A DNA stretch of 64,000 nucleotides from Marinimicrobium agarilyticum DSM 16975 (GTDB lineage: Bacteria > Pseudomonadota > Gammaproteobacteria > Pseudomonadales > Cellvibrionaceae), in the NCBI RefSeq assembly GCF_000423345.1, contig NZ_AUHU01000004.1, positions 372,001-436,000 of the forward strand, read 5' to 3'. Shown piece after piece: positions 1 through 8,628 of this stretch. How positions within the stretch are numbered: position 1 is the stretch's first letter; every line of letters starts with the position of its first letter. The notes under the pieces were generated by a model that saw only the letters and a list, made by a program, of their open reading frames with translations, did no database searches and was not told the DNA's origin. The position numbers and the translations under genes were made by a program.

Positions 1-973
1 AACTGACGCCCGGTATTTCCTGAATGGCCTTCATGGCCGCGTCGCGCTGGTCCCGCAGGCGGCCGCCAGGCACGATCAGCTCGTTCACGCTCTGGTAGCC
101 CCCCAGTGCCGTCTGCACGGCGTACATGGCGGGTACGTTGGCGCACAGGCGCATGGAGGCCAGCATCTCCAGCCCCTCGATGTAGCCCTTGGCTTTGTGC
201 TTGGCGCCGCTGACGGTCATCCAGCCCGAGCGGAAGCCCGCCAAGCGGTAGCACTTGGACAGGCCGTTAAAGCTGATACACAGCACGTCATCGGCCAGCT
301 TGGCCATCGGGACAAACTCGGCGTCGTCGTACAGAATTTTGCTGTAAATCTCATCGGCGTAGATGATCAGGTTGTGTTCCTGCGCCAGCTTGACGATCTG
401 TTCCAACACATCCTGGCTGTATACGGAGCCGGTGGGGTTGTTCGGGTTGATGACGACGATGCCCCGGGTACGGTCGGTGATCTTGCTCGCGATATCTTCC
501 ACGTCGGGAAACCAGTCGGACTGCTCGTCGCACAGGTAGTGCACGGCCTTGCCCCCGGCCAGGTTCACAGCGGCGGTCCACAGGGGGTAGTCGGGGGAGG
601 GCACCAGCACCTCGTCGCCATTGTTCAGCAGCGCCTGCATGGACATGACGATCATCTCGCTGACCCCGTTGCCCAGGAAGATATCGTCGATCTCCACCCC
701 GGGTACGCCCATGCGCTGGCTTTCCTGCATGATCGCCTTGCGCGCCGCAAAGAGGCCGCGGGATTCGGTGTAGCCTTCCGCATTGGGCAGGTTGTAGATG
801 ACGTCCTGAATGATCTCATCCGGCGCCGCGAAGCCGAACGGTGCCGGGTTGCCGATGTTCAGCTTGAGGATTCGGTGGCCTTCTTCCTCGAGGCGGTTGG
901 CGTGCTCCAGGACCGGGCCACGGATGTCATAGCAAACGCCTTCGAGCTTGGTGGATTTATTGACGGTGCGCAT
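1..973 (-). CDS. alaA: AlaA-type alanine aminotransferase, 3' part missing
   Basis: PLP-dependent class I aminotransferase that would make alanine from pyruvate with glutamate as donor. The ATG at 973 opens a frame that runs off the left edge, so about 324 residues are visible and the C-terminal fifth is outside. Seen: the N-terminal [20 protein letters not shown], an NPNNPTG block near residue 165 and the PLP-lysine block [18 protein letters not shown] near residue 235. These match the AlaA branch, and neighbour msrB fits Pseudomonas gene order. The start is only about 100 bases from divergent msrB. The family is sure; the exact substrate is inferred. Confidence 0.93.
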   Translation of the reverse strand, partial: MRTVNKSTKLEGVCYDIRGPVLEHANRLEEEGHRILKLNIGNPAPFGFAAPDEIIQDVIYNLPNAEGYTESRGLFAARKAIMQESQRMGVPGVEIDDIFLGNGVSEMIVMSMQALLNNGDEVLVPSPDYPLWTAAVNLAGGKAVHYLCDEQSDWFPDVEDIASKITDRTRGIVVINPNNPTGSVYSQDVLEQIVKLAQEHNLIIYADEIYSKILYDDAEFVPMAKLADDVLCISFNGLSKCYRLAGFRSGWMTVSGAKHKAKGYIEGLEMLASMRLCANVPAMYAVQTALGGYQSVNELIVPGGRLRDQRDAAMKAIQEIPGVS

Positions 974-1077
974 CTACAGTATTATGTCCAAAACGGCGGG
1001 TTGAAAGAGGGTGGGCAGGCCACCACAAAGTATCTGAATCATCCCGTCTCTCTACAGCCTCTGTCAAGGAGCATCCC

Positions 1078-1473
1078 ATGAGCGATCCTAAAAACCGTAG
1101 TGAAGCCGAGTGGCGCCAGGAGCTCTCGCCAGAGGAGTATCACGTCTGCCGGGAAAAGGGCACCGAGCCGCCCTTTACCGGTGACTACTGGAACGTGTTC
1201 GAAGACGGGACCTATCGGTGCCGTTGTTGCGGCGAGCCGCTGTTCGAGTCAGACACCAAATACGATGCCGGCTGCGGTTGGCCCAGCTTCTATGCGCCCA
1301 AGGATGAAGAGGTGATTGAGGAGGCCTTTGACAGCAGCCACGGGATGCGCCGCACCGAAGTCATGTGCCGCAAATGCGGCTGCCACTTGGGCCATGTCTT
1401 TCCTGACGGCCCCGAGCCGACCGGGCTGCGCTACTGCATCAACTCCGCTTCGATCAGTCTGGAGAAGCCTTGA
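1078..1473 (+). CDS. msrB: Peptide-methionine (R)-S-oxide reductase MsrB
   Basis: Repairs R-methionine sulfoxide in oxidised proteins in the cytoplasm, using thioredoxin. The 131-residue protein has the complete MsrB pattern: zinc pairs Cys48/Cys51 and Cys97/Cys100, resolving Cys66 in the GCGWPSF block, and catalytic Cys120 in RYCINS. Length is normal for a single-domain MsrB. It is divergent from alaA and ends 10 bases before the stop of the convergent minus-strand gene at 1484. Confidence 0.97.
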   Translation: MSDPKNRSEAEWRQELSPEEYHVCREKGTEPPFTGDYWNVFEDGTYRCRCCGEPLFESDTKYDAGCGWPSFYAPKDEEVIEEAFDSSHGMRRTEVMCRKCGCHLGHVFPDGPEPTGLRYCINSASISLEKP

Positions 1474-1483
1474 GCGCCGAAAC

Positions 1484-2266
1484 TCAATCGTAAAGCTGCT
1501 TTTTCTTCCAGTCAGTTTCCTGCTCGAAGTCCTTCCACTCCTTTTCCTCCTCGGGGGCGGCGCCCTCTGAGGCGGCTGTGGGCCCGTTGGGCTCCTCCTG
1601 GGCCAACTGCGCTTCAAGCTTTTTAATGATGCCGTTGATCTGCGCGAGCTGTTTTTGGTAGCCCTGTCCGCCTTTTTCCTGCGTGATCTGCTTGCGCGCC
1701 AGGTTGTAGAAGTGAATCGCCAGGCGTGGCTTGCCGGCCGACTGAGCTTGGCGGGCCTGGATGGCATTGGCATCGACTGACACCTGGAGAGCCAGACGCT
1801 TGATTTGCTCCCGGTACGTCTGACCTTGAGCCTGCCCCAGATTGCCCCGTTCGGCTTGCAGGGCGATAAACCGGTACAGCTCCTGTAGGAGTTTTCGGAT
1901 CTCCCCGGCCTGCTCGGGCTTGTCCAGCCGGGTGCGCTCCGCTTGAGGTCGATGCTTGATCTCTTCGAGCTCTGCAGAATACTGAGTGAAGTCCTGCATA
2001 TGTGCCGACTCGTTCGGTTCCAGCCGGCTCAGTTGCTCGCAGGCATCCAGCAGCGCTCGATAGATGATCAGCGTCAGGTCCTTCGTGAGAAAGCCGTCGG
2101 GGAAGCCGGAGAGCATGAACTTGAAGTTGCGTTGCCGGTGCTTCAGAGCCGTCAGCAGGCGCTGACGACGTTGGCGTCGCTTCTCCAGTGCCTGGTACAC
2201 AAAGGCGTACCCGACCAGCAGGACAAGCAGGGCGAAGATGATGCTGGCAATGAGTAAGGAGGACAT
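1484..2266 (-). CDS. Single-pass membrane protein with coiled coil, unknown function
   Basis: A 260-residue protein with one N-terminal membrane segment (about residues 4-24) followed by a basic stretch (KRRQRRQR) and a long, charged, largely helical cytoplasmic region. The tail is rich in Glu and Lys (EEEKEWKDFEQETDW). I chose the ATG at 2266, which puts the membrane segment at the N terminus; an upstream in-frame ATG at 2326 adds 20 unlikely residues. I do not recognise a domain. The position next to msrB and alaA suggests a conserved housekeeping unknown. Confidence 0.82.
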   Translation of the reverse strand: MSSLLIASIIFALLVLLVGYAFVYQALEKRRQRRQRLLTALKHRQRNFKFMLSGFPDGFLTKDLTLIIYRALLDACEQLSRLEPNESAHMQDFTQYSAELEEIKHRPQAERTRLDKPEQAGEIRKLLQELYRFIALQAERGNLGQAQGQTYREQIKRLALQVSVDANAIQARQAQSAGKPRLAIHFYNLARKQITQEKGGQGYQKQLAQINGIIKKLEAQLAQEEPNGPTAASEGAAPEEEKEWKDFEQETDWKKKQLYD

Positions 2267-2400
2267 AGGCCGCCGGTCTTTTTTAGCGCTGTGAATGGAT
2301 TTAGGCGTCAGCGGTGAGTATAGCACTAATGGCCCTCCGGCCGGATAAGGGTGGGGCGCTAAGTTGTTGTTTCCCCCCGATAAAAAATTTTAAAAAAGTG

Positions 2401-2429
2401 TTGACAGGTGCCGGGTCGCTCCCTAGAAT
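2401..2429 (+). promoter_or_regulatory. Sigma-70 promoter for the tRNA-Glu/tRNA-Gly operon
   Basis: TTGACA at 2401-2406 and TAGAAT at 2424-2429 are separated by 17 bases. This is a near-consensus promoter 56 bases upstream of tRNA-Glu, as expected for a strong stable-RNA promoter. Confidence 0.8.
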
Positions 2430-2484
2430 GCGCACCACTTCTTGAGGGCAACGCCACACGGCAAAGCGCTCAGGGAGGTCCAGG

Positions 2485-2560
2485 GTCCCCTTCGTCTAGA
2501 GGCCTAGGACACTGCCCTTTCACGGCAGTAACAGGGGTTCGAACCCCCTAGGGGACGCCA
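2485..2560 (+). tRNA. tRNA-Glu (anticodon TTC)
   Basis: A 76-nt cloverleaf. The acceptor stem GTCCCCT pairs with AGGGGAC, the anticodon loop CTTTCAC gives TTC, the T-loop is GGTTCGAACC, and CCA is encoded. It is co-transcribed with tRNA-Gly two bases downstream. Confidence 0.97.
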
Positions 2561-2562
2561 TT

Positions 2563-2637
2563 GCGGGAATAGCTCAGTGGTAGAGCATCGCCTTGCCAAG
2601 GCGAGGGTCGCGAGTTCGAATCTCGTTTCCCGCTCCA
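2563..2637 (+). tRNA. tRNA-Gly (anticodon GCC)
   Basis: A 75-nt cloverleaf. The acceptor stem GCGGGAA pairs with TTTCCCGC, the anticodon loop TTGCCAA gives GCC, the T-loop is AGTTCGAATCT, and CCA is encoded. A degenerate copy of its 3' end and terminator lies about 170 bases downstream. Confidence 0.97.
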
Positions 2638-2644
2638 AACATTA

Positions 2645-2674
2645 AAAAGTCGGCTTCGCGGCCGGCTTTTTTTG
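2645..2674 (+). terminator. Intrinsic terminator of the Glu/Gly tRNA operon
   Basis: The stem AGTCGGC / GCCGGCT closes on a TTCGCG loop and is followed by seven T residues, directly after the tRNA-Gly CCA. Confidence 0.85.
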
Positions 2675-2688
2675 TGTCTGAAATTTGG

Positions 2689-2797
2689 GCGCGTCCGCTT
2701 CGCCCGGAAAACGAGTCTCGTTGCACTCGGGCCATCCAAGGCCCTCGCCCCCTTCGGGGGCAGCTTCGCTGTGCAAATCGGCATCCTGCCGATTTGT
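2689..2797 (+). other. Hairpin-rich filler between two tRNA-Gly 3' ends
   Basis: Non-coding stretch occupying the place where a second tRNA-Gly body would be expected. It holds consecutive short palindromes, including a GCCCCC-TTC-GGGGGC hairpin near 2751-2766 and a 9-bp stem AAATCGGC.../GCCGATTT near 2774-2796. No cloverleaf can be folded from it, and no gene was seen. Confidence 0.55.
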
Positions 2798-2858
2798 CCC
2801 GCTCCAGATATTCAAGAGAAGCTGACTTCGGTCGGCTTTTTTTGTGTCTGAATGTTGG
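2798..2858 (+). repeat. Degenerate second copy of tRNA-Gly 3' end plus terminator
   Basis: This segment repeats 2629-2688: the acceptor-end CCCGCTCCA, a short spacer, a TTCG-type terminator hairpin (GCTGAC / GTCGGC) with a T run, and the same TGTGTCTGAA tail. It looks like the surviving 3' end of a duplicated tRNA-Gly unit whose body has been replaced. It still provides a second terminator at about 2819-2844. Confidence 0.7.
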
Positions 2859-2943
2859 CCCTGAGGTGTGCCGCACTGCAGACCGGACGTGACGCCACTC
2901 CCACCTTAGATATCTGCTAAACTGTCGCGCTTGATTGCGCGGA

Positions 2944-3360
2944 TCAATGCATCCCGAAAATCTTGGCACGCTCGTCCTCGTAGGAAAACTCCCGGCCCTC
3001 GGCCAGAGCCGCGTGGCGGCGCTCGTCCAGAAGCTGGAAATTGGCGATCTCCTCATCGGGCATGTAATGGAGGCAGTCTCCGCCGAAAAACCACAGCAAA
3101 TCTCGATGCAAAAACGGCATCAGGTGTCCGTAGGCGGCGATCACGCGCCCCATGAGCTGCTGGCCTTCATGGAGAAACCACTCCTCTTCATGAGTGTTGG
3201 GTAGCGCCTCCAGCCGCTGGAGAAACTCCAGATCCTCCGCCGGGCAATCCTCCTCGACGAAGGGCGGCTGTTGTTGCGCATGGCGAATGAAATCGCGCAA
3301 CAGACGTAAATGGTAGTCCCGATGCTGGGTTTCCGCGTAATGATTCAGTCGAGTCGACAC
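2944..3360 (-). CDS. PA2817-family conserved protein of unknown function
   Basis: A 138-residue soluble, acidic, mostly helical protein (N-terminal MSTRLNHYAETQHRDYHLRL). The phrase GGDCLHYMPDEEI is typical of a small pseudomonad family named after PA2817. No membrane segment, signal or catalytic motif is evident. It is divergent from the ABC transporter operon at 3404, with only 43 bases between starts. Function unknown; the family name is from memory. Confidence 0.8.
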   Translation of the reverse strand: MSTRLNHYAETQHRDYHLRLLRDFIRHAQQQPPFVEEDCPAEDLEFLQRLEALPNTHEEEWFLHEGQQLMGRVIAAYGHLMPFLHRDLLWFFGGDCLHYMPDEEIANFQLLDERRHAALAEGREFSYEDERAKIFGMH

Positions 3361-3403
3361 ACTAAGCTCCCCGGTGGCAGCACCGCCGCCACCGCTTTAA
3401 TGA

Positions 3404-4414
3404 ATGAGTGAAACCGACATTATGACAGCTGCACTATCGATTAGAAATCTTACCAAGGTCTACGGGAGCGGTTTCCACGCTCTGAAGGGCATCTCGCTTG
3501 AAGTCCAGCCCGGTGACTTTTTTGCGCTGCTTGGTCCCAACGGCGCGGGCAAATCCACCACCATCGGCATACTCTGCTCCCTGGTGCGCAAGACCGAGGG
3601 CGAAGTGGAAATCTTCGGCCACAATATCGACACCCACTTCTCCCAGGCGAAAAAAGAAGTGGGCATCGTGCCTCAGGAGTTTAACTTCAGTCAGTTTGAA
3701 AAAGTGCAGGACATCGTGCTCCAGCAGGGCGGCTTTTACGGCCTGCCCAAGCGCACGGCGATCGTTCAGACAGAAAAATACCTGAAGAAGCTCGGTCTGT
3801 GGGACAAACGGGACACCCCCGCGCGGATGCTGTCCGGCGGCATGAAGCGCCGCCTGATGATCGCCCGCGCGCTGGTGCATGAGCCCAAGCTTCTGATCCT
3901 GGATGAGCCCACGGCGGGGGTGGATATCGAGCTGCGCCGTTCCATGTGGGAGTTTCTGCGTGAAATCAATGCCGCTGGCACCACTATTATTCTGACCACT
4001 CACTATCTGGAAGAAGCGGAGAGCCTGTGCCGGCATGTGGCGATTATCGATCAGGGCCGAATCGTTAAGAACACCACCATCCGCAGTCTGCTCAAAGAGC
4101 TCAGCCGCGAAGTGTTTATTTTTGACTGCGCCGATTCGGTATGGGAGGCGCCTCAAATCGATGGGTTTACCACCCACCTGCTGGACGAGCACAGCTTTGA
4201 AGTGGATGTTCAGAAGGGCCAGTCCCTCAATCGCGTTTTTGAGGCGCTCAGTGAGCAGGGGCTCAACATCGTCAGCATGCGCAACAAGGCCAACCGGCTT
4301 GAAGAACTGTTCGTTGCCATGACCGGCAACGGTCAGCCTGCTGACGACCAGACAGACAACGAAGAGGCACCCGCCGCCGAATCATCGACTGGAGGTAATC
4401 GTCGTGGAGTTTAG
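3404..4414 (+). CDS. ABC-2 exporter ATP-binding subunit (YadG-like)
   Basis: ATPase of an inner-membrane ABC-2 type exporter. Seen in the 336 residues: Walker A GPNGAGKST at 44-52, signature LSGGMKRR near 143, Walker B LLILDEPTAGVD and the H-loop TTHYLEEAE. A C-terminal extension of about 100 residues ends in an acidic, low-complexity tail. It overlaps the permease gene by 11 bases, so the two are one transcription unit. The paired layout matches YadG/YadH; the exported substrate is unknown. An alternative start is the ATG at 3422. Confidence 0.93.
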   Translation: MSETDIMTAALSIRNLTKVYGSGFHALKGISLEVQPGDFFALLGPNGAGKSTTIGILCSLVRKTEGEVEIFGHNIDTHFSQAKKEVGIVPQEFNFSQFEKVQDIVLQQGGFYGLPKRTAIVQTEKYLKKLGLWDKRDTPARMLSGGMKRRLMIARALVHEPKLLILDEPTAGVDIELRRSMWEFLREINAAGTTIILTTHYLEEAESLCRHVAIIDQGRIVKNTTIRSLLKELSREVFIFDCADSVWEAPQIDGFTTHLLDEHSFEVDVQKGQSLNRVFEALSEQGLNIVSMRNKANRLEELFVAMTGNGQPADDQTDNEEAPAAESSTGGNRRGV

Positions 4415-5177
4415 AGAACAGTGGATCGCCTTTATGACCCTGCTGCGCAAGGAGATTCGGCGCTTTACCCGTATCTGGGTGCAGACCCTGCTGCCCCCGG
4501 CCATAACCATGGCCCTGTATTTTGTGATTTTCGGCAAGTTGATCGGCAGCCGGATTGGCGATATGGGGGGCTTTGACTACATCCAGTTCGTGGTCCCGGG
4601 CCTGATTATGATGGCGGTGTTGACCAACTCTTATTCAAACGTCAGTTCGTCGTTTTTCAGTGCCAAGTTCCAGAAAAGCATTGAAGAGTTATTGGTCTCG
4701 CCCACGCCCAACTACATCATTCTGCTTGGTTATTGCCTGGGCGGCGTCGCCCGTGGTTTGGCGGTGGGGGTGGCGGTCACCATACTGTCCCTCTTCTTTA
4801 CCGACCTGCCGATCTACAGTTGGGTTATTACGGTGTCGATCGTGATTCTAACCGCCGTGCTGTTCGCCCTGGCCGGGTTTATCAATGCCATGTTCGCCAA
4901 TACCTTTGACGATATTTCCATTGTCCCGACCTTTGTTTTGACGCCGTTGACCTATCTCGGCGGGGTGTTCTTTTCCATCGATCTGCTCTCAGAGTTCTGG
5001 CAAGGCGTGGCTCAGTTGAACCCCATCCTTTACATGGTGAACGCCTTCCGCTACGGCATGCTGGGGGTCTCCGATGTCAATATCGGGTTGGCGTTCGGAG
5101 GGCTGGTGCTCTGCGTCATCGTGTTGTTTGCGGTGGGGCTGCATCTGCTGAAAAACGGCAAGCGCCTGCGCGCTTGA
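4404..5177 (+). CDS. ABC-2 exporter permease (YadH-like)
   Basis: Inner-membrane partner of the preceding ATPase. The 257-residue protein has about six membrane segments and the ABC-2 region NSYSNVSSSFFSAKFQKSIEELLVSP is clear near residues 73-98. Translation starts at GTG 4404 behind a strong GGAGGT at 4391-4396, inside the end of the ATPase gene. The following queF starts 19 bases later and may share the transcript. Confidence 0.93.
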   Translation: MEFREQWIAFMTLLRKEIRRFTRIWVQTLLPPAITMALYFVIFGKLIGSRIGDMGGFDYIQFVVPGLIMMAVLTNSYSNVSSSFFSAKFQKSIEELLVSPTPNYIILLGYCLGGVARGLAVGVAVTILSLFFTDLPIYSWVITVSIVILTAVLFALAGFINAMFANTFDDISIVPTFVLTPLTYLGGVFFSIDLLSEFWQGVAQLNPILYMVNAFRYGMLGVSDVNIGLAFGGLVLCVIVLFAVGLHLLKNGKRLRA

Positions 5178-5196
5178 TTAACGGGAGAGCCGTGTA

Positions 5197-6030
5197 ATGA
5201 CCGACAGAACGCGTTTCAGTCACGGCCCGCTGGGCCAGGAGACGGCTTATGCCTCGGATTATGATCCCGGGCTGCTGTTCCCAATCGCCCGAGCCGAGAC
5301 CAGGGCCGCTCTGGGCTTAAAAGACGGTGAGGCCCTGCCGTTCTTCGGGGTGGATATGTGGACCGGCTACGAGGTCTCCTGGCTGGATGAGAAGGGCAAG
5401 CCCGAAGTCGCCCTGGCCCGTTTCCGAATTCCCTGTGACTCGCCCAACCTGGTGGAGTCCAAGTCGTTCAAGCTGTACCTGAACTCCTACAACCAGACCG
5501 TTATGCCGGGCCCGGATGAAGTCCGAGAGCAGCTGGTGGCCGACCTGAGCAAGGCCACCGGGAGCACCGTTCAAGTCGAGCTGGAGCGAATCCAGTCGGC
5601 GGTGCAGCCGGTGCATGGGGCGCAAGGAGAGAACATCGATCACCTACCGGTCGCGATTGAGCACTATCACCCCGCGCCTCAATGTTTGTTCGTGGAGGAA
5701 GCCGTGGTTGAGGAAACGCTCAACAGCCATCTGCTCAAAAGCAACTGCCCGGTGACGGGGCAACCGGACTGGGCCACGGTGGAAGTGAGTTATCGCGGCC
5801 CGCGGATCGACCGGGAAGGGTTGTTGCGCTACATAGTGTCTTTCCGCGAGCATCAGGATTTTCACGAGCACTGCGTCGAGCGCATGTTTCTGGATTTGAG
5901 TGAGCGGTGTCAGCCAGAGCGGCTGAGCGTTTACGCGCGCTATACCCGCCGGGGTGGGCTCGATATTAACCCGTATCGCAGTTCGCAGGCGGGGGAGGGC
6001 CCCGCGTTTGAGCGGCTGGTCCGGCAGTAA
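5197..6030 (+). CDS. queF: NADPH-dependent 7-cyano-7-deazaguanine reductase
   Basis: Reduces preQ0 to preQ1 in queuosine tRNA modification. At 277 residues it is the long, two-module form found in Escherichia coli. Seen: the QueF specificity motif ESKSFKLYLNSYNQT near residue 88, the catalytic-Cys block SNCPVTGQPDWATV near 185 and the substrate-binding FREHQDFHEHCVE near 215. No preQ1 riboswitch was seen upstream. Confidence 0.97.
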   Translation: MTDRTRFSHGPLGQETAYASDYDPGLLFPIARAETRAALGLKDGEALPFFGVDMWTGYEVSWLDEKGKPEVALARFRIPCDSPNLVESKSFKLYLNSYNQTVMPGPDEVREQLVADLSKATGSTVQVELERIQSAVQPVHGAQGENIDHLPVAIEHYHPAPQCLFVEEAVVEETLNSHLLKSNCPVTGQPDWATVEVSYRGPRIDREGLLRYIVSFREHQDFHEHCVERMFLDLSERCQPERLSVYARYTRRGGLDINPYRSSQAGEGPAFERLVRQ

Positions 6031-6051
6031 GCCGGGCCAACATGAAGCGCG

Positions 6052-7443
6052 CTAGACGATCACCTTGTCTTTCAACTTCTCGGCCGCGGTCTGCAGTGCT
6101 TTGATGACCTTGGCCTTCTCGTAGTTGCGCACCTTCTCCAGGTCCAGATACATGGAGAAACCTTCGGCCCGGTCCTCAAAGTAGCTCTGGTTCTGACCCA
6201 GATCTTTTCGGAAGTCCGCTACCTGATACACCTTCACCGGCTGGCTGAAGCCCTTCACGTTAATTTCGCCTTTGTCCCGGCACATGATGGCCTCTTTGAC
6301 CAGAGACCAGGTCTCATGGGAGATCAGAATCTCATCCGGGGAGGCGGCCGATTCCAGCCGGCTGGCCAGGTTCACGTGGGTGCCGAGTACGGTATAGTCC
6401 AGGTGGCTGGAGGTGCCGAAGGTGCCGACGGTGCAATAGCCGGTGTTGATGCCCATGCGGATCTGCAGCGGCTTCTTGATGCCCTGGTTGTACCATTCCT
6501 GCTGTAGGGATTTCATGCGCTTTTTCATGGCAATCGACATGGAGACGCAATTCATGCAGTCCTGCTTCACGCCCTTGCTGTTGCTGTCTCCGAACATGAC
6601 CATGATGCCGTCGCCCAGAAACTTGTCGATGGTGCCGCCGAAATGGGTGATGATTTTCGACATCTCGGTCAGGTAGTGATTGAGCAGCTCAGTCAGGGCC
6701 TCGGCTTCCATTTCCTCGGACAGTTGGCTGAAATTCTTGATGTCGGAGAAGAATACGGTAATACGCTTGCGCTCGGCCTGCAGCATATGATCCTTGCCCT
6801 GATTGATCGCGCGCCACACCGGCGGGGGCAGGTAACGGGACAACTTGTAGGAGCGGATCTTGTGCCACTTCTGTTCGTTTTCGAGCTTGATCTGGTTCAT
6901 GGTCAGCTTGCGCATGCGCTGGTGCATGTACAGAGCGTAAACCAGGAAGTAAGTAATGATGCCGATCAGGCTGGCGGCGCTGATTTCGATATTGCTGCTG
7001 AACACCCACTGGGGCTTGTGCACCAGCAGGCTGGCCAGAATCCCCATGCCGAAGGCGATGTTGTCTTCCACCCAGCGTCGCAGTCCCCCTGTCAGTAGGG
7101 CGTTGAACTGGATCATGGTCAGGAACAGCGTCAGGGGCAGCAAGCTGAAATCCGTCAGGCTCAGGACCAGGCCCACCAGGGCCGCATCGGACCAGGACAG
7201 GTAGCGGGTGACCTTCGTCAGCTTGTCGCGTTCTAACCGGTGGGTGAAATGGTAGGTGAGGTACGTGTAAAGCAGCAGGAAAATGATCGTGCCCAAGTAA
7301 ACGGGCTGCACGTCGCCCCACTCTATATACGACGCCAGCGTTCCCGCCGCCGCGAAACAGATCAGCGAGCGAAAGTAGTACTGGTGAAGGGGCGAGTCGG
7401 TCTGCGCTTCTTCAGGTTTTTGAGGGCTGGACTTTGTGGTCAT
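6052..7443 (-). CDS. Membrane-bound class III adenylate cyclase (CyaB-like)
   Basis: Makes cAMP from ATP. Residues 20-175 hold about six membrane segments, in the manner of the MASE2 sensor of Pseudomonas CyaB. The catalytic domain spans about 225-410. Metal aspartates Asp234 (FFSDIKNFS) and Asp278 (FLGDGIM), adenine-selecting Lys274 and Thr351, and transition-state Asn358 and Arg362 are all present, so it should be active. The 463-residue length fits a six-TM plus one-cyclase architecture. Guanylate cyclase activity is unlikely given the Lys/Thr pair. Confidence 0.92.
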   Translation of the reverse strand: MTTKSSPQKPEEAQTDSPLHQYYFRSLICFAAAGTLASYIEWGDVQPVYLGTIIFLLLYTYLTYHFTHRLERDKLTKVTRYLSWSDAALVGLVLSLTDFSLLPLTLFLTMIQFNALLTGGLRRWVEDNIAFGMGILASLLVHKPQWVFSSNIEISAASLIGIITYFLVYALYMHQRMRKLTMNQIKLENEQKWHKIRSYKLSRYLPPPVWRAINQGKDHMLQAERKRITVFFSDIKNFSQLSEEMEAEALTELLNHYLTEMSKIITHFGGTIDKFLGDGIMVMFGDSNSKGVKQDCMNCVSMSIAMKKRMKSLQQEWYNQGIKKPLQIRMGINTGYCTVGTFGTSSHLDYTVLGTHVNLASRLESAASPDEILISHETWSLVKEAIMCRDKGEINVKGFSQPVKVYQVADFRKDLGQNQSYFEDRAEGFSMYLDLEKVRNYEKAKVIKALQTAAEKLKDKVIV

Positions 7444-7711
7444 TGTTCTCGAGAGCCTTGGTGGTACTGTCCTGCACGGCGCCTTCCCACCGAAAGCACG
7501 GACGGCCGTGGTGGCGAGAGGGCGCTCCCATATTGTTGAAACGTCAAGGTCGTTCCTGGAGCCTCGAGTCAGTCCCTGAGGGGCCTATTAGACGTTTTTT
7601 TACACCAAAAGTCCATGATTGACGCCAACTGGCGGGTAACATCGCAATCACTGGCGCGGAAGGAGACGTGTTATCATTTGGGGCTCACACTCCGGCAATT
7701 AAAGGGCAACT

Positions 7712-8275
7712 ATGGACTCAATCACGGTACTGCACAAACGCGTATCCTCCCCCAAACTGACGGCCCCCGGCCCCACGGTGGAGCAGCGTGACGCCATCTA
7801 CCGATCGGCGCTTCGGGCGGCAGACCACGGTTTGATGCAGCCATGGCGCTTTTTGGTCATCGAGAGGGAAGGGCTGGATCGCCTGGGCGAGTTGTTTGTT
7901 CAGGCCTCCCTGCACGACAATCCGGAGCTTTCCCAGGCAGAGCAGCAGTCCCTGAAAACCAAGCCCCACCGCGCCCCGTTGATTCTCGTCGCCATCGCCG
8001 CCTGCCGCCAGCATCCCAAAATCCCTCATGTGGAGCAATTATTGTCCGCAGGAGCCGCCGTCCAGAACATGCTCAACGCTGCTTTCGCTCAGGGCGTCGG
8101 TGCTTTCTGGCGCACGGGCGCCATGGCCTACCATCCGGTCGTCACCGAGGGCCTTGGGCTGGGCCAACTGGAACAGGTTGTGGGTTTCCTCTATCTGGGA
8201 ACACCGGCCAAACCGCCCCATGAGCCCAAGTCCGTGAATCCAGAGGCATTTTTTCACCCCTGGCCGGCCCAATAG
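7712..8275 (+). CDS. YdjA-type nitroreductase family flavoprotein
   Basis: An FMN-dependent oxidoreductase of 187 residues, the size of the compact YdjA subfamily. Seen: the RAADHGLMQPWRFLVIE block near residues 35-51, HVEQLLSAGAAVQNMLNAA near 105-123 and the GFLYLGTP signature near 165. Its physiological substrate is not known. It begins about 270 bases from the divergent cyclase gene and is followed by the tRNA-Ser region. Confidence 0.9.
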   Translation: MDSITVLHKRVSSPKLTAPGPTVEQRDAIYRSALRAADHGLMQPWRFLVIEREGLDRLGELFVQASLHDNPELSQAEQQSLKTKPHRAPLILVAIAACRQHPKIPHVEQLLSAGAAVQNMLNAAFAQGVGAFWRTGAMAYHPVVTEGLGLGQLEQVVGFLYLGTPAKPPHEPKSVNPEAFFHPWPAQ

Positions 8276-8277
8276 CG

Positions 8278-8306
8278 TTGCGTTTACGCCCTTACTTGTG
8301 TACATT
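8278..8306 (+). promoter_or_regulatory. Possible promoter for tRNA-Ser
   Basis: TTGCGT at 8278-8283 and TACATT at 8301-8306 with a 17-base spacer. It lies upstream of both the truncated and the intact tRNA-Ser copy. The match is moderate. Confidence 0.35.
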
Positions 8307-8345
8307 ACGCCACCTCTGAGCGACGGCACCTGTGCTGCCTCGGGG

Positions 8346-8385
8346 CAGACAATTTGATTTTACGGTGAGGTGGCCGAGTGGCTGA
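8346..8385 (+). repeat. Duplicated leader plus 5' 22 nt of tRNA-Ser (truncated copy)
   Basis: Forty bases here recur at 8466-8505 with one mismatch, exactly 120 bases apart. The repeat comprises an 18-nt leader and the first 22 nt of tRNA-Ser (GGTGAGGTGGCCGAGTGGCT...). After 8385 the cloverleaf is lost. The 8386-8465 interval is filled with GC-rich short hairpins such as CGCCCGAAGGGGCG. Confidence 0.75.
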
Positions 8386-8483
8386 GCCGAAGGCAACGCC
8401 CGAAGGGGCGGTAACGCGCACGCAAGCGGGCGCCTCCACCAGAATGGCACGGAGCCAATAAAGAACAGACAATTCGATTTTAC

Positions 8484-8571
8484 GGTGAGGTGGCCGAGTG
8501 GCTGAAGGCGCACGCCTGGAAAGTGTGTAACGGGCAACCGTTCGAGGGTTCGAATCCCTCCCTCACCGCCA
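8484..8571 (+). tRNA. tRNA-Ser (anticodon GGA)
   Basis: An 88-nt class II tRNA with a long variable arm. The acceptor stem GGTGAGG pairs with CCTCACC, the anticodon loop CTGGAAA gives GGA, the T-loop is GGTTCGAATCC, and CCA is encoded. It closely matches the gammaproteobacterial GGA isoacceptor. Confidence 0.97.
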
Positions 8572-8628
8572 CATACAAAAAAACCCGGCTTCGTGTCGGG
8601 TTTTTTTGTATGTGGCGGTGAGGGAGGG
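8556..8628. repeat. Perfect 32-bp inverted repeat across the tRNA-Ser terminator
   Basis: 8556-8587 and 8597-8628 are exact reverse complements, with a 9-nt apex between them. The left arm contains the tRNA-Ser 3' acceptor end and half of the terminator. The right arm therefore carries an inverted copy of the acceptor end. Outside the arms the inverted similarity continues, imperfectly, through the T-arm to about 8640. The central hairpin with T runs serves as a terminator on both strands. Confidence 0.85.

Noticed and set aside
197-1081. Open frame of 294 codons opposite alaA
   Set aside because: Lies entirely over alaA, whose protein motifs are unambiguous.
5178-5196. preQ1 riboswitch before queF
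   Set aside because: Only 19 bases separate queF from the upstream permease gene, leaving no room for an aptamer.
8364-8385. Second intact tRNA-Ser
   Set aside because: Only the first 22 nt match; no anticodon stem, variable arm or T-arm follows.
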